Positions 45,709-56,297 of a stretch of 64,000 nucleotides of DNA are shown piece after piece. Where the stretch lies: assembly GCF_030382115.1 (NCBI RefSeq), contig NZ_JAUDRJ010000003.1, positions 2,901,825 to 2,965,824 of the forward strand. The letters run 5' to 3'. The notes under the pieces are model-generated. The model was given only the letters and a program-made list of their open reading frames with translations. It was not told the DNA's origin and did not search any database. The position numbers and the translations under genes were made by a program. Within the stretch, counting starts at the first letter, position 1. The number at the start of each line of letters is the position of its first letter. Origin of the DNA: Nostoc sp. GT001 (GTDB lineage: Bacteria > Cyanobacteriota > Cyanobacteriia > Cyanobacteriales > Nostocaceae).

Positions 45709-48700
45709 ATGAACCCGCAAAACAAGCCCAAGAGCTTACAAGATATTCTTAAGCAGCGCCAGCAATCAGGTTTTGTGGGTCGTGAAGACCAAGTAAACCA
45801 ATTTCGCCAAAATTTAGCATTACCCCCAGAAGATGATCGCCGTCATTTTCTATATAACGTTTGGGGTCAAGGCGGAGTTGGTAAAAGTACTCTGCTGCGA
45901 CAGTTTCGTAAAATTGCTGACGAAGCAAAAATCATTTCGGCTTACATCGATGAAGCTGAAAAAACTATACCAGAAGTTATGGGTCGTCTAGCAGAAGAGT
46001 TAGAACGGCAAGGTCACAAACTAACACAGTTTACAGAACGCTACAAAGTTTACCGTCAAAAGCGCCAAGAATTAGAAACCGATCCAGAAGCTCCTCAAGG
46101 TTTTTCCGCTTTTGTCGGGAAAACTATGGTAAAAACTGGTGTGCGTCTGGCGCGTCGAGTTCCCGTTGGTGGTGCTGTATTTGATTTTGTCGATGAAGAT
46201 GCTTTTGCTACCCAAGCCGGAGAATGGGCATCTTATGTTGCAAAGAAAATAACGAATAAAGATGAGGTGCGATTAGTTCAAGAACCTGAAGAAGTGCTGA
46301 CTCCGCTATTTTTGCAAGATATTTTTAAAATTGCAAAAGAAACTGCTGTTGTCTTGTTTTTTGATACTTATGAACGCACCGGGGAATTCTTAGATAACTG
46401 GCTACGAGAAATTTTGGAGGGTCGCCACGGTGAAGTATCTCTCAATATATTGATAACTATTGCTGGTCGGCATGAATTAGATAAAAATCATTGGGCATCT
46501 TATGAGGGGTTAATAGCTCGTTTCCCTCTGGAACCATTTACAGAAGAAGAAGCCCAACAATATCTAACTCGCAAAGGCATTACAGACAATCGTGTTGTTG
46601 AAGTAATTTTACACCTTTCTGGAAACTTACCCCTGCTAGTGGGAATGCTAGCAGATACTCATCCCAATGATCCAAACCAGGTAGTTGAGCCTTGCAACAG
46701 TGCTGTAGAACGCTTTTTAAAATGGGTTGATGACCCCAAACAGCAACAAGTGGCGCTTGATGCTGCCATTCCTCGGTGTTTGAATCGAGATGTTATAGCC
46801 AAATTAAGAACAGAAGAAGAAGCTGACGAGTTATTTACTTGGCTAAAAGAAACATCTTTTGTCAACGAACGTACCGACGGCTGGGCTTATCATGATGTGG
46901 TCAAAACCCAAATGTTACGCCACAAGCGCCTTTCATCGCCGCAAGGTTGGGCTGACATACATGGTAAGTTGGCAGAATATTATGACAGCCTGCGGAATGA
47001 TTTTCAATTGGAAGAAGAGGAAAAACAGCGCGATCCTAGCTGGCAAAGTCACACATTAAACGTGTTGTATCACAACTTATGTCAGTCACCGCAAAGAAAT
47101 TTATCTGTATCTCTGAATCAATTTCTTGCTGCACTCAAAAATAAACGCAAATTTGCCCAACAATATGCAGAAACGATGCTTCAGGCTGGTAAAGATGCGG
47201 ATTCTGCTGAAGTTCAGCGTTGGGGTAAGCAATTAGCGAATGGGTTAAAAGCTTATGAGGAAAACCTTTATCAAGTTACATTGGAAATGTTTACCGCAGT
47301 CGTACAAAATTCTGGGATTGAGCTTAAATGGCAACCAATTGCTCTAGGTTGGCGCGGTTATACTTACCACTTAATGGAGCGCTACCCAGAAGCGCTAGAA
47401 GATTTTGACCGCGCTATTGAACTTGACCCCAAATATGACTGGGCGATCGCAAGTCGCGGTGAAACTTATTACTCAATGGAGCGTTACCCAGAGGCCCTAG
47501 AAAATTTTGACCGCGCCATTGAACTTAACCCCAAATATGACTGGGCGATCGCACAGCGCGGTTTTATTTACCGCTTAATGGAGCGTTACCCAGAAGCGCT
47601 AGAAGATTTTGACCGCGCCATTGAACTTAACCCCAAATATGACTGGGCGATCGCAAGTCGCGGTGAAACTTATCGCTTAATGGAGTGTTACCCAGAAGCA
47701 CTAGAAGATTTTGACCGCGCCATTGAACTTAACCCCAAATCTGACTGGGTGATCACACATCGCGGTTTTATTTACCAATCAATGAAGCGTTACCCAGAAG
47801 CACTAGAAGATTTTGACCGCGCCATTGAACTTAACCCCAAATCTGACTTGGCGATCGCACTTCGCGGTTTTACTTACCGCTTAATGGAGCGTTACCCAGA
47901 AGCACTAAAAGATTTTGACTGCGCCATTGAACTTAACCCCAAATATGACTGGGCGATCGCACTTCGCGGTGAAACTTACCGCTTAATGGAGCGTTACCCA
48001 GAAGCACTAAAAGATTTTGACCACGCCATTGAACTTAACCCCAAATCTGACTTGGCGATCACACATCGCGGTGAAACTTACCGTTTAATGAAGCGTTACC
48101 CAGAAGCACTGAAAGATTTTGACCGTGCCATTGAACTTAACCCCAAATCTGACTGGGCGATTGCAAATCGCGGTTTTACTTACCGCTTAATGGAGCGTTA
48201 TCCAGAAGCCCTAGAAGATTTTGACCGCGCCATTGAACTTAACCCCAAATATGACTGGGCGATCGCAAATCGCGGTGAAACTTACCGCTTAATGGAGCGT
48301 TACCCAGAAGCCCTAGAAGATTTTGACCGCGCCATTGAACTTAACCCCAAATCTGACTGGGTGATCACAAATCGCGGTTTTATTTACCAATCAATGAAGC
48401 GTTACCCAGAAGCACTAGAAGATTTTGACCGCGCCATTGAACTTAACCCCAAATATGACTTGGCGATCACAAATCGCGGTTTTATTTACCAATCAATGAT
48501 GCGTTACCCAGAAGCCCTAGAAGATTTTGACCGCGCCATTAAACTTAACCCCAAATATGACTTGGCGATCGCAAATCGCGGTGAAACTTACCGCTTAATG
48601 GAGCTTTACCCAGAAGCCCTAGAAGATTTTAACCGCGCCATTGAACTTAATCCCAAATATGACTTTGCGATCATATCTCGCGGTGAAACTTACCGCTTAA

Positions 48701-49716
48701 TGAAGCGTTACCCAGAAGCCCTAAAAGATTTTGACCGCGCCATTGAACTTAACCCCAAATATGACTGGGTGAGCGCACGTCGCGGTTTTACTTACCGCTT
48801 AATGGAGCGTTACCCAGAAGCCCTAGAAGATTTTGACCGCGCCATTGAACTTAACCCCAAATATGACTGGGCGATCGCAAATCGTGGTGTAACTTACTAC
48901 TCAATGAAGCGCTACCCAGAAGCCTTACAAGATTTTGACCGCGCTATTGAACTTAACCCCAAATATGACTGGGCGATCGCACAGCGCGGTTTTGTTTACC
49001 GCTTAATGGAGCGTTACCCAGAAGCTCTAGAAGACTTTGACCGCGCCATTGAACTTAACCCCAAATATAACTTGGCGATCGTAAGTCGCGGTCAAACTTA
49101 CCAATCAATGAAGCGTTACTCAGAAGCCCTAGAAGATTTTGACCGCGCCATTGAACTTAACCCCAAATATGACTTGGCGATCGCAAGTCGCGGTTTTACT
49201 TATCGCTTAATGGAGCGTTACCCAGAAGCTCTAGAAGATTTTGACCGCGCCATTGAACTTAACCCCAAATCTGACTTGGCGATCGCACTTCGCGGTCAAA
49301 CTTACCTGATGCTTAAGCTATATAATGAGGCTCTTGCAGATTTAAACTGCGCTATTGACTTACATTTTGGCAATAATTGGTATTTATATAATCGCGCTTT
49401 AGCCTACCAAGCCCTTAACCAACTAGATAAAGCACGGGCTGACTTAGCACTTGCCATCAAGCTTGCCACAGAGCATTGTAAAAAAGATTCTAAAGACTGG
49501 CTTAATGCCTTTAATTTAGCCCTTTACTATTTAGCTGATCAATATAATCAACCAGCAGAGAAGTTATATCGCTATGTTTTATCTCAAGGTGCTTCCTTAG
49601 AGCATATCCATGCAGCTATCCAAGACCTAAATGACTTTTTAACTGTTTTCCCTAACCATGTGCAGGCTACATCCATACGACAGTTGTTGCAGTCTTCTCT
49701 AACTGAGATGATGTAA
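45709..49716 (+). CDS. STAND-type ATPase with 19 near-identical TPR repeats
   Basis: A 1335-residue protein. GFVGRED (21-27) and the P-loop GQGGVGKST (53-61) open a NACHT/NB-ARC-like STAND module; Walker B is near residue 218 (VVLFFDTYE), and a winged-helix region precedes residue 480. From residue 557 come 19 almost identical 34-residue TPRs (RYPEALEDFDRAIELNPKYDWAIASRGETYRLMER pattern, shown in part), then one diverged repeat and a short helical tail. No effector domain is visible at the N-terminus. Such proteins act as inducible sensors or scaffolds; some relatives are anti-phage or cell-death switches. Repeats are 102 bp each at DNA level, about 47377-49308. A terminator follows at 49775. 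Confidence 0.92.
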   Translation: MNPQNKPKSLQDILKQRQQSGFVGREDQVNQFRQNLALPPEDDRRHFLYNVWGQGGVGKSTLLRQFRKIADEAKIISAYIDEAEKTIPEVMGRLAEELERQGHKLTQFTERYKVYRQKRQELETDPEAPQGFSAFVGKTMVKTGVRLARRVPVGGAVFDFVDEDAFATQAGEWASYVAKKITNKDEVRLVQEPEEVLTPLFLQDIFKIAKETAVVLFFDTYERTGEFLDNWLREILEGRHGEVSLNILITIAGRHELDKNHWASYEGLIARFPLEPFTEEEAQQYLTRKGITDNRVVEVILHLSGNLPLLVGMLADTHPNDPNQVVEPCNSAVERFLKWVDDPKQQQVALDAAIPRCLNRDVIAKLRTEEEADELFTWLKETSFVNERTDGWAYHDVVKTQMLRHKRLSSPQGWADIHGKLAEYYDSLRNDFQLEEEEKQRDPSWQSHTLNVLYHNLCQSPQRNLSVSLNQFLAALKNKRKFAQQYAETMLQAGKDADSAEVQRWGKQLANGLKAYEENLYQVTLEMFTAVVQNSGIELKWQPIALGWRGYTYHLMERYPEALEDFDRAIELDPKYDWAIASRGETYYSMERYPEALENFDRAIELNPKYDWAIAQRGFIYRLMERYPEALEDFDRAIELNPKYDWAIASRGETYRLMECYPEALEDFDRAIELNPKSDWVITHRGFIYQSMKRYPEALEDFDRAIELNPKSDLAIALRGFTYRLMERYPEALKDFDCAIELNPKYDWAIALRGETYRLMERYPEALKDFDHAIELNPKSDLAITHRGETYRLMKRYPEALKDFDRAIELNPKSDWAIANRGFTYRLMERYPEALEDFDRAIELNPKYDWAIANRGETYRLMERYPEALEDFDRAIELNPKSDWVITNRGFIYQSMKRYPEALEDFDRAIELNPKYDLAITNRGFIYQSMMRYPEALEDFDRAIKLNPKYDLAIANRGETYRLMELYPEALEDFNRAIELNPKYDFAIISRGETYRLMKRYPEALKDFDRAIELNPKYDWVSARRGFTYRLMERYPEALEDFDRAIELNPKYDWAIANRGVTYYSMKRYPEALQDFDRAIELNPKYDWAIAQRGFVYRLMERYPEALEDFDRAIELNPKYNLAIVSRGQTYQSMKRYSEALEDFDRAIELNPKYDLAIASRGFTYRLMERYPEALEDFDRAIELNPKSDLAIALRGQTYLMLKLYNEALADLNCAIDLHFGNNWYLYNRALAYQALNQLDKARADLALAIKLATEHCKKDSKDWLNAFNLALYYLADQYNQPAEKLYRYVLSQGASLEHIHAAIQDLNDFLTVFPNHVQATSIRQLLQSSLTEMM
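47377..49308 (+). repeat. 19 tandem 102-bp TPR-coding repeats
   Basis: Near-perfect tandem DNA repeats within the STAND-TPR gene. Most copies carry a HIP1 octamer GCGATCGC at the codons for AIA (11 of 19 copies by my reading); others have single-base changes such as GCGATCAC. Confidence 0.95.
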
Positions 49717-49774
49717 TTTCCAGTAAAAATATGAAGCGATGCCTGCGGTGGGCTACGCCTACGCCTCTTCATTC

Positions 49775-49806
49775 AAAAAACTGGCCTTAATTAAAGCCAG
49801 TTTTTT
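49775..49806 (+). terminator. terminator after the STAND-TPR gene
   Basis: AAAAAACTGGC...GCCAGTTTTTT, an 11-bp stem with a 10-base loop ending in six T. An interspersed GCCTGCGGTGGGCTACGCCT motif lies just upstream at 49741. Confidence 0.9.
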
Positions 49807-49903
49807 GATTTTATTGCAAACTTCTAGCGGACTTTACGGCCGAGTATTAACGGAACACACTTGAGAAGATATTATTAAGCTTTCTCATTCAAATGTCAAG
49901 ATT

Positions 49904-50572
49904 TTATGAACTACTTCCCCAAAGTTTGCCATTAGATATCGCTACTTCCCTTAAATTCTCAGGCTGTGCTGACAAATTTTTATCGCCAAAATGCTGATTC
50001 ATCAAGGCTGGAACTTGTGCAGCTTGAATTCGGCTATGGCGGGTTTTATCTGGCATTACTAAATTCGGCCCAGCTTTACAGTTCTTCATACAACCAGTGC
50101 CCTTGATTGTAACTTGGTCTTCTAAACCGCGATCGCTTAAAGCCGCCTCCAACGCCTGACAAACTGCTTTACCACCACGTTTCATACAATCAGACTTTTG
50201 ACACACCAAAATCGTGGCCTTAGCCTTAGCTGGTTTTACCTTGACATTATCAATAGATGGGGGTTCTTGTGGTGTAGCGATCGTTTGAATTGTTGCTATT
50301 TCAGAACGCGCCGCCATCACACGTTCCGCTTTCAGTGTAACTTTGTCTTTTTTTATATCGTATTCTTTATAACCAACAACTTGTAGCCAAGTACCTGCTG
50401 GTAGCCGCAAATCAAAAGCAGCCCGTAAGTGTTTAGCAAGTTTAACGTAGCATTCACCCTCATGAGTACCTAGCAGTAAACCTTTCAGCTTATAGCCGTC
50501 TTTAATCACAAAATCTATAAATCTGCCCTCAAGGCAAAATTCTGATACTTCCATATTGTGAGATGCACCCAT
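49904..50572 (-). CDS. protein with C-terminal thioredoxin-like [2Fe-2S] ferredoxin domain
   Basis: A 222-residue protein. The C-terminal half has four Cys in the NuoE/Shethna-like arrangement: VCQKSDCMKRGGKAVC then GTGCMKNCKAGPNLV, a thioredoxin-fold [2Fe-2S] domain of the type found in HoxE and NuoE and in free ferredoxins. The N-terminal half (about 1-90; EFCLEGRFIDFVIKDGYKLKGLLL...) is an OB-like domain with no obvious cofactor. It may carry electrons or sense redox state. A start at Met7 (MEVSEFCLEG) is equally likely. The partner is unknown. Confidence 0.8.
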   Translation of the reverse strand: MGASHNMEVSEFCLEGRFIDFVIKDGYKLKGLLLGTHEGECYVKLAKHLRAAFDLRLPAGTWLQVVGYKEYDIKKDKVTLKAERVMAARSEIATIQTIATPQEPPSIDNVKVKPAKAKATILVCQKSDCMKRGGKAVCQALEAALSDRGLEDQVTIKGTGCMKNCKAGPNLVMPDKTRHSRIQAAQVPALMNQHFGDKNLSAQPENLREVAISNGKLWGSSS

Positions 50573-50635
50573 TTTTGAACCTCTTTTTAGTTAAGACAAG
50601 CTGTCAAGCGAGATATTCTCAGCAGTAGCTAAAAA

Positions 50636-50908
50636 TTAGAACTGTTGATAACGACTTTTCCAACAACACTCAAGAGTCCAAATCTGGTCTTGACGAGAGG
50701 CTGTAAATCGCTGTACTACACTCCAAAGTTGAACAGCCGCAGTCGGATTGCTAATTTCAACTTTTAATGGCTGGTTAGCCGCACAACTACAGGGAATGTC
50801 TAACTCCTCTAAGCGTTGATAGACTTGCCAGCGGTCTACCCAATTCACCTCTACAAGGTGGTTTATTTTTATTTCTGAACTATACGATTTCAAGAGAATT
50901 GCCCTCAA
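50636..50908 (-). CDS. Asr1405/Asl0597 family protein
   Basis: A 90-residue cyanobacterial protein. VEVNWVDRWQVYQRLEELDIPCSCAANQPLKVEISNPTAAVQLWSVVQRF is the hallmark segment of the Asr1405/Asl0597 family, whose function is unknown. It has a CSC motif and another Cys near the C-terminus (ECCWKSRYQQF). It lies 63 bp upstream of the [2Fe-2S] protein gene on the same strand, so the two may be co-transcribed. A FurA-box-like sequence lies about 100 bp upstream. Confidence 0.85.
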   Translation of the reverse strand: MRAILLKSYSSEIKINHLVEVNWVDRWQVYQRLEELDIPCSCAANQPLKVEISNPTAAVQLWSVVQRFTASRQDQIWTLECCWKSRYQQF

Positions 50909-51347
50909 AGTGCAACAAACTTGCAGTAACTACCGCCATTTAACTTCCTGCTTTTTGAAAATCTTAGTAGTCTAGCCTCTTAAAACCAGCATACCTTAAG
51001 TGCAAACAATTCTCATTAATTTTGCAAAAAAAATAAAATTCTTGCGATCTCCCATGAGAAAGATTAGGGGAATGACGAGGAGTATCAGGACAAGGAGGCA
51101 TTTACTCCTCCATCTCCCCTCACTCCCTTCGGGATGTATGCACACTTAACTTTTTATGTCAATAGTAATGAGAAATATACACAACTTGATGAGCGTGCCA
51201 TAGTCCAGCCAACAATAAAGTTAAGGTTTTTAGTAAACAAAAATACAAAATCTTGTGATGGCAAATTGGCTTGCTCTTATTGTGAAAATGTTAATATGTA
51301 AAGAATGAGCAGTTAAAATCTATAATTGCTAAATAACAAGGAGAACA
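50909..51347. other. divergent regulatory region upstream of dps
   Basis: It contains an inverted repeat TGCAAA...TTTGCA at 51001-51026 around CAATTCTCATTAAT, which resembles cyanobacterial FurA boxes. CATCTCCCCTCACTCCC at 51110-51127 is repeat-like. A TAATAT near 51290 with a TTGCTC about 15 bp upstream is a weak promoter candidate for dps. No gene is seen. Confidence 0.4.
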
Positions 51348-51902
51348 ATGTCTGAAACGCAAACTTTGTTACGGAATTTTGGTCATGTATATGACAATCC
51401 TGTGTTGCTGGATCACAGTGTAACTGCTCCAGTTACAGAAGGATTTAATGTTGTATTAGCTAGTTTCCAGGCACTGTACTTGCAGTACCAAAAGCATCAT
51501 TTTGTAGTTGAAGGCTCAGAATTTTACTCTCTGCATGAGTTTTTTAACGAAAGCTACAACCAAGTACAAGACCACGTTCATGAAATTGGAGAACGTTTAG
51601 ATGGACTAGGTGGTGTGCCAGTAGCTACCTTCAGCAAATTAGCAGAATTAACCTGTTTTGAGCAAGAATCTGAAGGCGTATATTCCTCTCGCCAAATGGT
51701 GGAAAATGACCTAGCTGCCGAACAAGCAATCATTGGCGTAATTCGTCGTCAAGCTGCTCAGGCAGAGAGTTTAGGCGATCGGGGCACACGCTATCTATAC
51801 GAAAAGATTTTGTTGAAAACTGAGGAACGTGCGTATCATTTATCTCACTTCCTCGCCAAAGACAGCTTAACTTTAGGGTTTGTCCAAGCTGCTCAAAGCT
51901 AA
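51348..51902 (+). CDS. dps: Dps-family DNA-protecting ferritin-like protein
   Basis: A 184-residue protein forming 12-subunit shells that store iron and consume hydrogen peroxide at a ferroxidase centre between subunits. The family signature is [45 protein letters not shown], with the conserved ligand residues His and Glu/Asp. The ATG at 51348 follows AAGGAGAAC, a strong ribosome site. A perfect terminator follows at 51976. Dps genes are commonly stress- and iron-regulated; the FurA-like box upstream fits but is unproven. Confidence 0.95.
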   Translation: MSETQTLLRNFGHVYDNPVLLDHSVTAPVTEGFNVVLASFQALYLQYQKHHFVVEGSEFYSLHEFFNESYNQVQDHVHEIGERLDGLGGVPVATFSKLAELTCFEQESEGVYSSRQMVENDLAAEQAIIGVIRRQAAQAESLGDRGTRYLYEKILLKTEERAYHLSHFLAKDSLTLGFVQAAQS

Positions 51903-52469
51903 AATTCTCATAATCTAGATTTGTCTACCTAGACTGAAAGAAAAAGTTGGCAGCACCAACTATTAAAATATTATAAAAAATGGCAGAGAATGGTATCCCT
52001 ATATTCTCTGCCATTTTTAATCTAAGTAAACATATTTATATAATATTTAACGTTGAAAATATTTAGCAATTAGCTAGGTTAGATAAAAATTTATCTAAGT
52101 AATCTATTTGTGTATAAATAAGCAGACAGATAAATACCAAAATAAATCATCATTTATCGGAAGAGTTATCAGATTAAATAACAAAGATTCGCAAAAACTT
52201 TAGAAATTTGAGCATCATAATTAAATAAAATTAAAAATACAAAATAATCATCGGGCATTGGGCATGGGGAAAAGGGTAAGGGGAAGATTAAATTTATTCC
52301 TTTAACCTTTAACCTGTTCCCCTGCTCCCCTGCTCCTTGTCCCCCACTCCTTGTCCCCCACTCCCTTCCTGTCATCAAACTTAGAAAACTTAATAATAAA
52401 AAGCACCAGAGGGGGTAAAGACCCTTAAAATGATCAGGATTTCTATTCTCGTATTCCAAGGCAACGACT
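51903..52469. other. gap between dps and carB
   Basis: Holds the dps terminator (51976-52018), AT-rich DNA, and a C-rich repeat stretch at about 52318-52370 (CCCCTGCTCCCCTGCTCC, then CTTGTCCCCCACTCC twice). Nothing else is recognisable; the carB promoter should be in the last 100 bp. Confidence 0.5.
51976..52018 (+). terminator. dps terminator
   Basis: Perfect 16-bp stem AAAAATGGCAGAGAAT / ATTCTCTGCCATTTTT with an 11-base loop, 74 bp after the dps stop. Confidence 0.92.
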
Positions 52470-55400
52470 ATGCCCCGCCGTGACGACCTCCAGAAGATTC
52501 TACTGTTAGGTTCTGGTCCAATTGTGATCGGACAAGCCTGTGAGTTTGACTACTCTGGCACTCAAGCCTGCAAAGCGCTGCGAGAAGAAGGCTATGAAGT
52601 GGTTTTGGTCAACTCCAACCCTGCAACGATTATGACCGACCCGGAAACGGCCGATCGCACTTACATTGAGCCGTTAACGCCGGAATTGGTCGAAAAAGTC
52701 ATCGAAAAAGAACGCCCTGATGCTTTACTACCAACGATGGGAGGACAAACCGCCCTCAATCTCGCCGTTGCTTTAGCCAAAAATGGCGTATTGGAAAAGT
52801 ACGGCGTTGAGTTAATCGGCGCTAAACTCCCAGCGATCGAAAAAGCCGAAGATCGAAAGCTGTTTGGTGAAGCAATGGCAAGAATTGGGGTAGCTGTGTG
52901 TCCCAGCGACACAGCCGAATCTTTAGAAGAAGCCAAAGCTGTTGCCCGCCAAATTGGTACTTATCCGCTAATTATTCGTCCAGCTTTCACAATGGGTGGA
53001 AGTGGCGGTGGCATTGCCTACAACCAAGAAGAATTTGAAGAAATGGCACAGGTGGGTATAGATGCCAGCCCCGTTTCGCAAATTCTCATTGACCAGTCTT
53101 TACTCGGCTGGAAAGAATATGAACTCGAAGTGATGCGTGATTTGGCAGATAACGTGGTGATTATCTGCTCCATCGAAAACCTTGACCCTATGGGCATTCA
53201 CACCGGGGATTCAATTACCGTCGCTCCTGCGCAAACCCTGACTGATAAAGAATATCAAAGGCTGCGGGATATGGCAATTAAAATCATCCGTGAGATAGGT
53301 GTGGAAACTGGTGGTTCTAATATTCAATTTGCTGTCAATCCGCTGAATGGTGATGTGGTTGTAATTGAAATGAACCCCCGCGTTTCCCGCAGTTCGGCTT
53401 TGTCTTCCAAAGCTACGGGTTTCCCCATCGCTAAAATGGCCGCAAAATTGGCTGTGGGCTACACCTTGGATGAAATTAAAAATGACATCACCAAAAAAAC
53501 TCCCGCGTCATTTGAGCCGACAATTGACTATGTGGTGACAAAAATCCCCCGCTTCGCCTTTGAAAAATTTCCCGGTTCTGACCCAGTACTGACAACCCAA
53601 ATGAAATCAGTTGGGGAAGCGATGGCTATTGGGCGGACTTTTAACGAATCCTTTCAAAAGGCATTGCGATCACTCGAAACCGGACGCGCTGGTTGGGGTT
53701 GTGACAAAGCTGAAAAATTACCTAGTGGCGAACAAATCCGCGCCCAATTACGAACACCTAACCCCGATCGCATTTTCTCCGTGCGCCATGCCTTGCAACT
53801 AGGAATTAGTGCTGAGGAAATCTATGAACTGACTGGTATTGACCCGTGGTTCCTAGATAAATTTCAGCAACTACTAGATGTCGAGAAATTCCTGAAGCGG
53901 ACACCTTTGCAGCAATTGACAAAAGAGCAACTTTATGAGGTAAAGCGGGACGGATATAGCGATCGCCAGATTGCTTACGCCACCAAAACCACTGAAGACG
54001 AAGTTCGCGCTTACCGCAAGTCGCTAGAAATTATCCCAGTTTACAAAACTGTAGATACTTGCGCGGCTGAATTTGAAGCCTTTACCCCCTACTACTATTC
54101 TACCTACGAAGAAGAAACAGAGGTAATCCCCGCAACCAAGCCAAAAGTGTTGATTTTGGGTGGTGGCCCTAACCGCATTGGACAGGGAATTGAGTTTGAC
54201 TATTGTTGTTGTCATGCCGCTTATGCTTTGAAGAAAGCGGGGTATGAGACGATTATGGTCAACTCCAACCCAGAGACAGTTTCGACTGATTACGATACCA
54301 GCGATCGCCTTTACTTTGAGCCTTTAACAAAAGAAGATGTTCTTAACATCATCGAAACTGAAAATCCAGTTGGGGTAATTATCCAATTTGGCGGACAAAC
54401 ACCGCTGAAGTTGGCTATTCCTTTACAAGAGTTTCTTAACAATGACACTTCTGGACTGCTCACCAAAATCTGGGGTACATCACCAGATTCCATCGATATG
54501 GCAGAAAACCGGGAACGGTTTGAAAAGATTCTCCAACAGTTGAATATTGCCCAACCGCCCAACGGTATCGCGCGGAGTTACGAAGATGCGCTGATTGTTG
54601 CTAAACGCATTGGCTATCCGGTGGTGGTGCGTCCCAGCTATGTGTTGGGTGGACGGGCGATGGAAATCGTCTATTCTGATGCTGAGTTGGAACGCTACAT
54701 GACCTTTGCGGTACTAGTGGAACCAGAACATCCAATTTTGATTGATAAGTTTTTGGAAAACGCGATTGAAGTTGATGTCGATGCGATCGCCGATCATACG
54801 GGACGGGTGGTAATTGGTGGTATCATGGAACACATTGAACAAGCGGGGATTCACTCAGGAGATTCCGCTTGTTCTTTACCTTCCATTTCTCTATCACCAG
54901 CAGTTCTCAATCAAATTCGCACTTGGACGGTGCAGCTAGCACAAGCGCTTTCAGTCGTAGGGTTGATGAATATCCAATTTGCTGTTGTGGGTGCAAGCAG
55001 CTATTCTCCCCAAGTTTACATTCTAGAAGCTAATCCCCGCGCTTCCCGTACAGTACCTTTTGTATCTAAAGCGACAGGCGTACAGTTGGCGAAATTAGCA
55101 TCCTTAATTATGTCGGGTAAAACCTTAGAGGAGCTACATTTCACCGAAGAAGTCATCCCAACTCATATTGCTGTAAAAGAAGCTGTATTACCCTTTAATA
55201 AATTCCCAGGAACTGATACAATATTAGGCCCAGAAATGAGATCCACTGGTGAGGTGATGGGGATTGACAGCGACTTTGGCCGTGCTTTTGCCAAAGCGGA
55301 ATTGGGTGCAGGGGAGCGTTTACCGCTAACGGGAACTGTATTTGTATCAATGAGCGATCGCGATAAAGCTGCTGCAAGTGGTGTGGTGAAGGAATTTATC

Positions 55401-55736
55401 GATTTGGGCTTTACAGTGATGGCTACCCTTGGTACACGCCGAGTTCTTCTGGAACAGGGGCTAAATATTGAATTAGTCTTAAAACTCCATGAAGGTCGTC
55501 CCCACGTCCTTGATGCGATCAAAAACCAGAAAATCCAACTTATTATCAACACACCTTCCGGGGAAGAAGCCCAGACTGATGCTAGGTTAATCCGCCGCAC
55601 AGCCTTAGCTTACAAAATTCCCATCATTACTACCATCGCTGGTGCAAAAGCTACCGTCGCCGCCATCCGTTCCTTACAAAATACGACTTTGGACGTAAAA
55701 ACTATCCAAGAGTACTGCCCGATTGCGAGGGTGTAG
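52470..55736 (+). CDS. carB: carbamoyl-phosphate synthase large subunit
   Basis: A 1088-residue enzyme that makes carbamoyl phosphate for arginine and pyrimidine synthesis with glutaminase subunit CarA. Two ATP-grasp halves are visible: [43 protein letters not shown] near the start and [44 protein letters not shown] near residue 560; each has an R(P)[10 protein letters not shown] or [11 protein letters not shown] loop. The last 140 residues are the allosteric MGS-like domain ([35 protein letters not shown]). The length is normal. carA is not nearby, as often in cyanobacteria. Confidence 0.98.
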   Translation: MPRRDDLQKILLLGSGPIVIGQACEFDYSGTQACKALREEGYEVVLVNSNPATIMTDPETADRTYIEPLTPELVEKVIEKERPDALLPTMGGQTALNLAVALAKNGVLEKYGVELIGAKLPAIEKAEDRKLFGEAMARIGVAVCPSDTAESLEEAKAVARQIGTYPLIIRPAFTMGGSGGGIAYNQEEFEEMAQVGIDASPVSQILIDQSLLGWKEYELEVMRDLADNVVIICSIENLDPMGIHTGDSITVAPAQTLTDKEYQRLRDMAIKIIREIGVETGGSNIQFAVNPLNGDVVVIEMNPRVSRSSALSSKATGFPIAKMAAKLAVGYTLDEIKNDITKKTPASFEPTIDYVVTKIPRFAFEKFPGSDPVLTTQMKSVGEAMAIGRTFNESFQKALRSLETGRAGWGCDKAEKLPSGEQIRAQLRTPNPDRIFSVRHALQLGISAEEIYELTGIDPWFLDKFQQLLDVEKFLKRTPLQQLTKEQLYEVKRDGYSDRQIAYATKTTEDEVRAYRKSLEIIPVYKTVDTCAAEFEAFTPYYYSTYEEETEVIPATKPKVLILGGGPNRIGQGIEFDYCCCHAAYALKKAGYETIMVNSNPETVSTDYDTSDRLYFEPLTKEDVLNIIETENPVGVIIQFGGQTPLKLAIPLQEFLNNDTSGLLTKIWGTSPDSIDMAENRERFEKILQQLNIAQPPNGIARSYEDALIVAKRIGYPVVVRPSYVLGGRAMEIVYSDAELERYMTFAVLVEPEHPILIDKFLENAIEVDVDAIADHTGRVVIGGIMEHIEQAGIHSGDSACSLPSISLSPAVLNQIRTWTVQLAQALSVVGLMNIQFAVVGASSYSPQVYILEANPRASRTVPFVSKATGVQLAKLASLIMSGKTLEELHFTEEVIPTHIAVKEAVLPFNKFPGTDTILGPEMRSTGEVMGIDSDFGRAFAKAELGAGERLPLTGTVFVSMSDRDKAAASGVVKEFIDLGFTVMATLGTRRVLLEQGLNIELVLKLHEGRPHVLDAIKNQKIQLIINTPSGEEAQTDARLIRRTALAYKIPIITTIAGAKATVAAIRSLQNTTLDVKTIQEYCPIARV

Positions 55737-56297
55737 GGAAGCAGAAGAGCAGGGGGGCAGGGGAGCAGGGGAAGATGGGGGGACAAGAGGACAAGGGGGT
55801 AAACAAAACTCTTAACTCCTAACTCCTAACTCAGCACTCCGTATTCCTAATACCCCATGCCCAATTCCCAGAAAAAATTAAACAATTGTTAGAAGAGAAT
55901 GAATATAGTTCTCATTGAGATACTTTAACAAATATGAGGAAAATTATTTGAACCAGATAATTTCTTAAATTGACTTTTAGTCAGCCTTAAGATAGAGGGC
56001 AACGTTGCATTAACTGGAAAAACCAGTAGATTTCATGTCGTTATCTAGCCAAAATCTTCTCATAAATGTTACAATTGTTCATAGGACTTCCATAAAAAAT
56101 GTTTAAAAAGCAACCTTTTATCTAACTGTAGATACTTGTGAAAACTAGGAAATAACTGTAGTTTTAGCAGTTAACAAGCCTAAATTTGATGATTATGAGC
56201 AGCCGAGTTTCTCAGGCGCGTAAGTTGCAAACCATAACATGGGTTCCCAGTCTGACTGGGTAGCACCCTAATAAATAAAGAAAGCATCTATCCCTTA
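55737..56297. other. gap between carB and the sigma factor gene
   Basis: Begins with GCAGGGGAGCAGGGGAAG repeats (55750-55800), then AACTCCTAACTCCTAACTC heptamers (about 55809-55830). Further on, ATATAGTTCTCATTGAGA (near 55913) resembles a Fur-type box, and TAACTGTAG occurs twice about 30 bp apart (near 56125 and 56155). The leader of the sigma gene is long. No gene is recognised. Confidence 0.45.
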
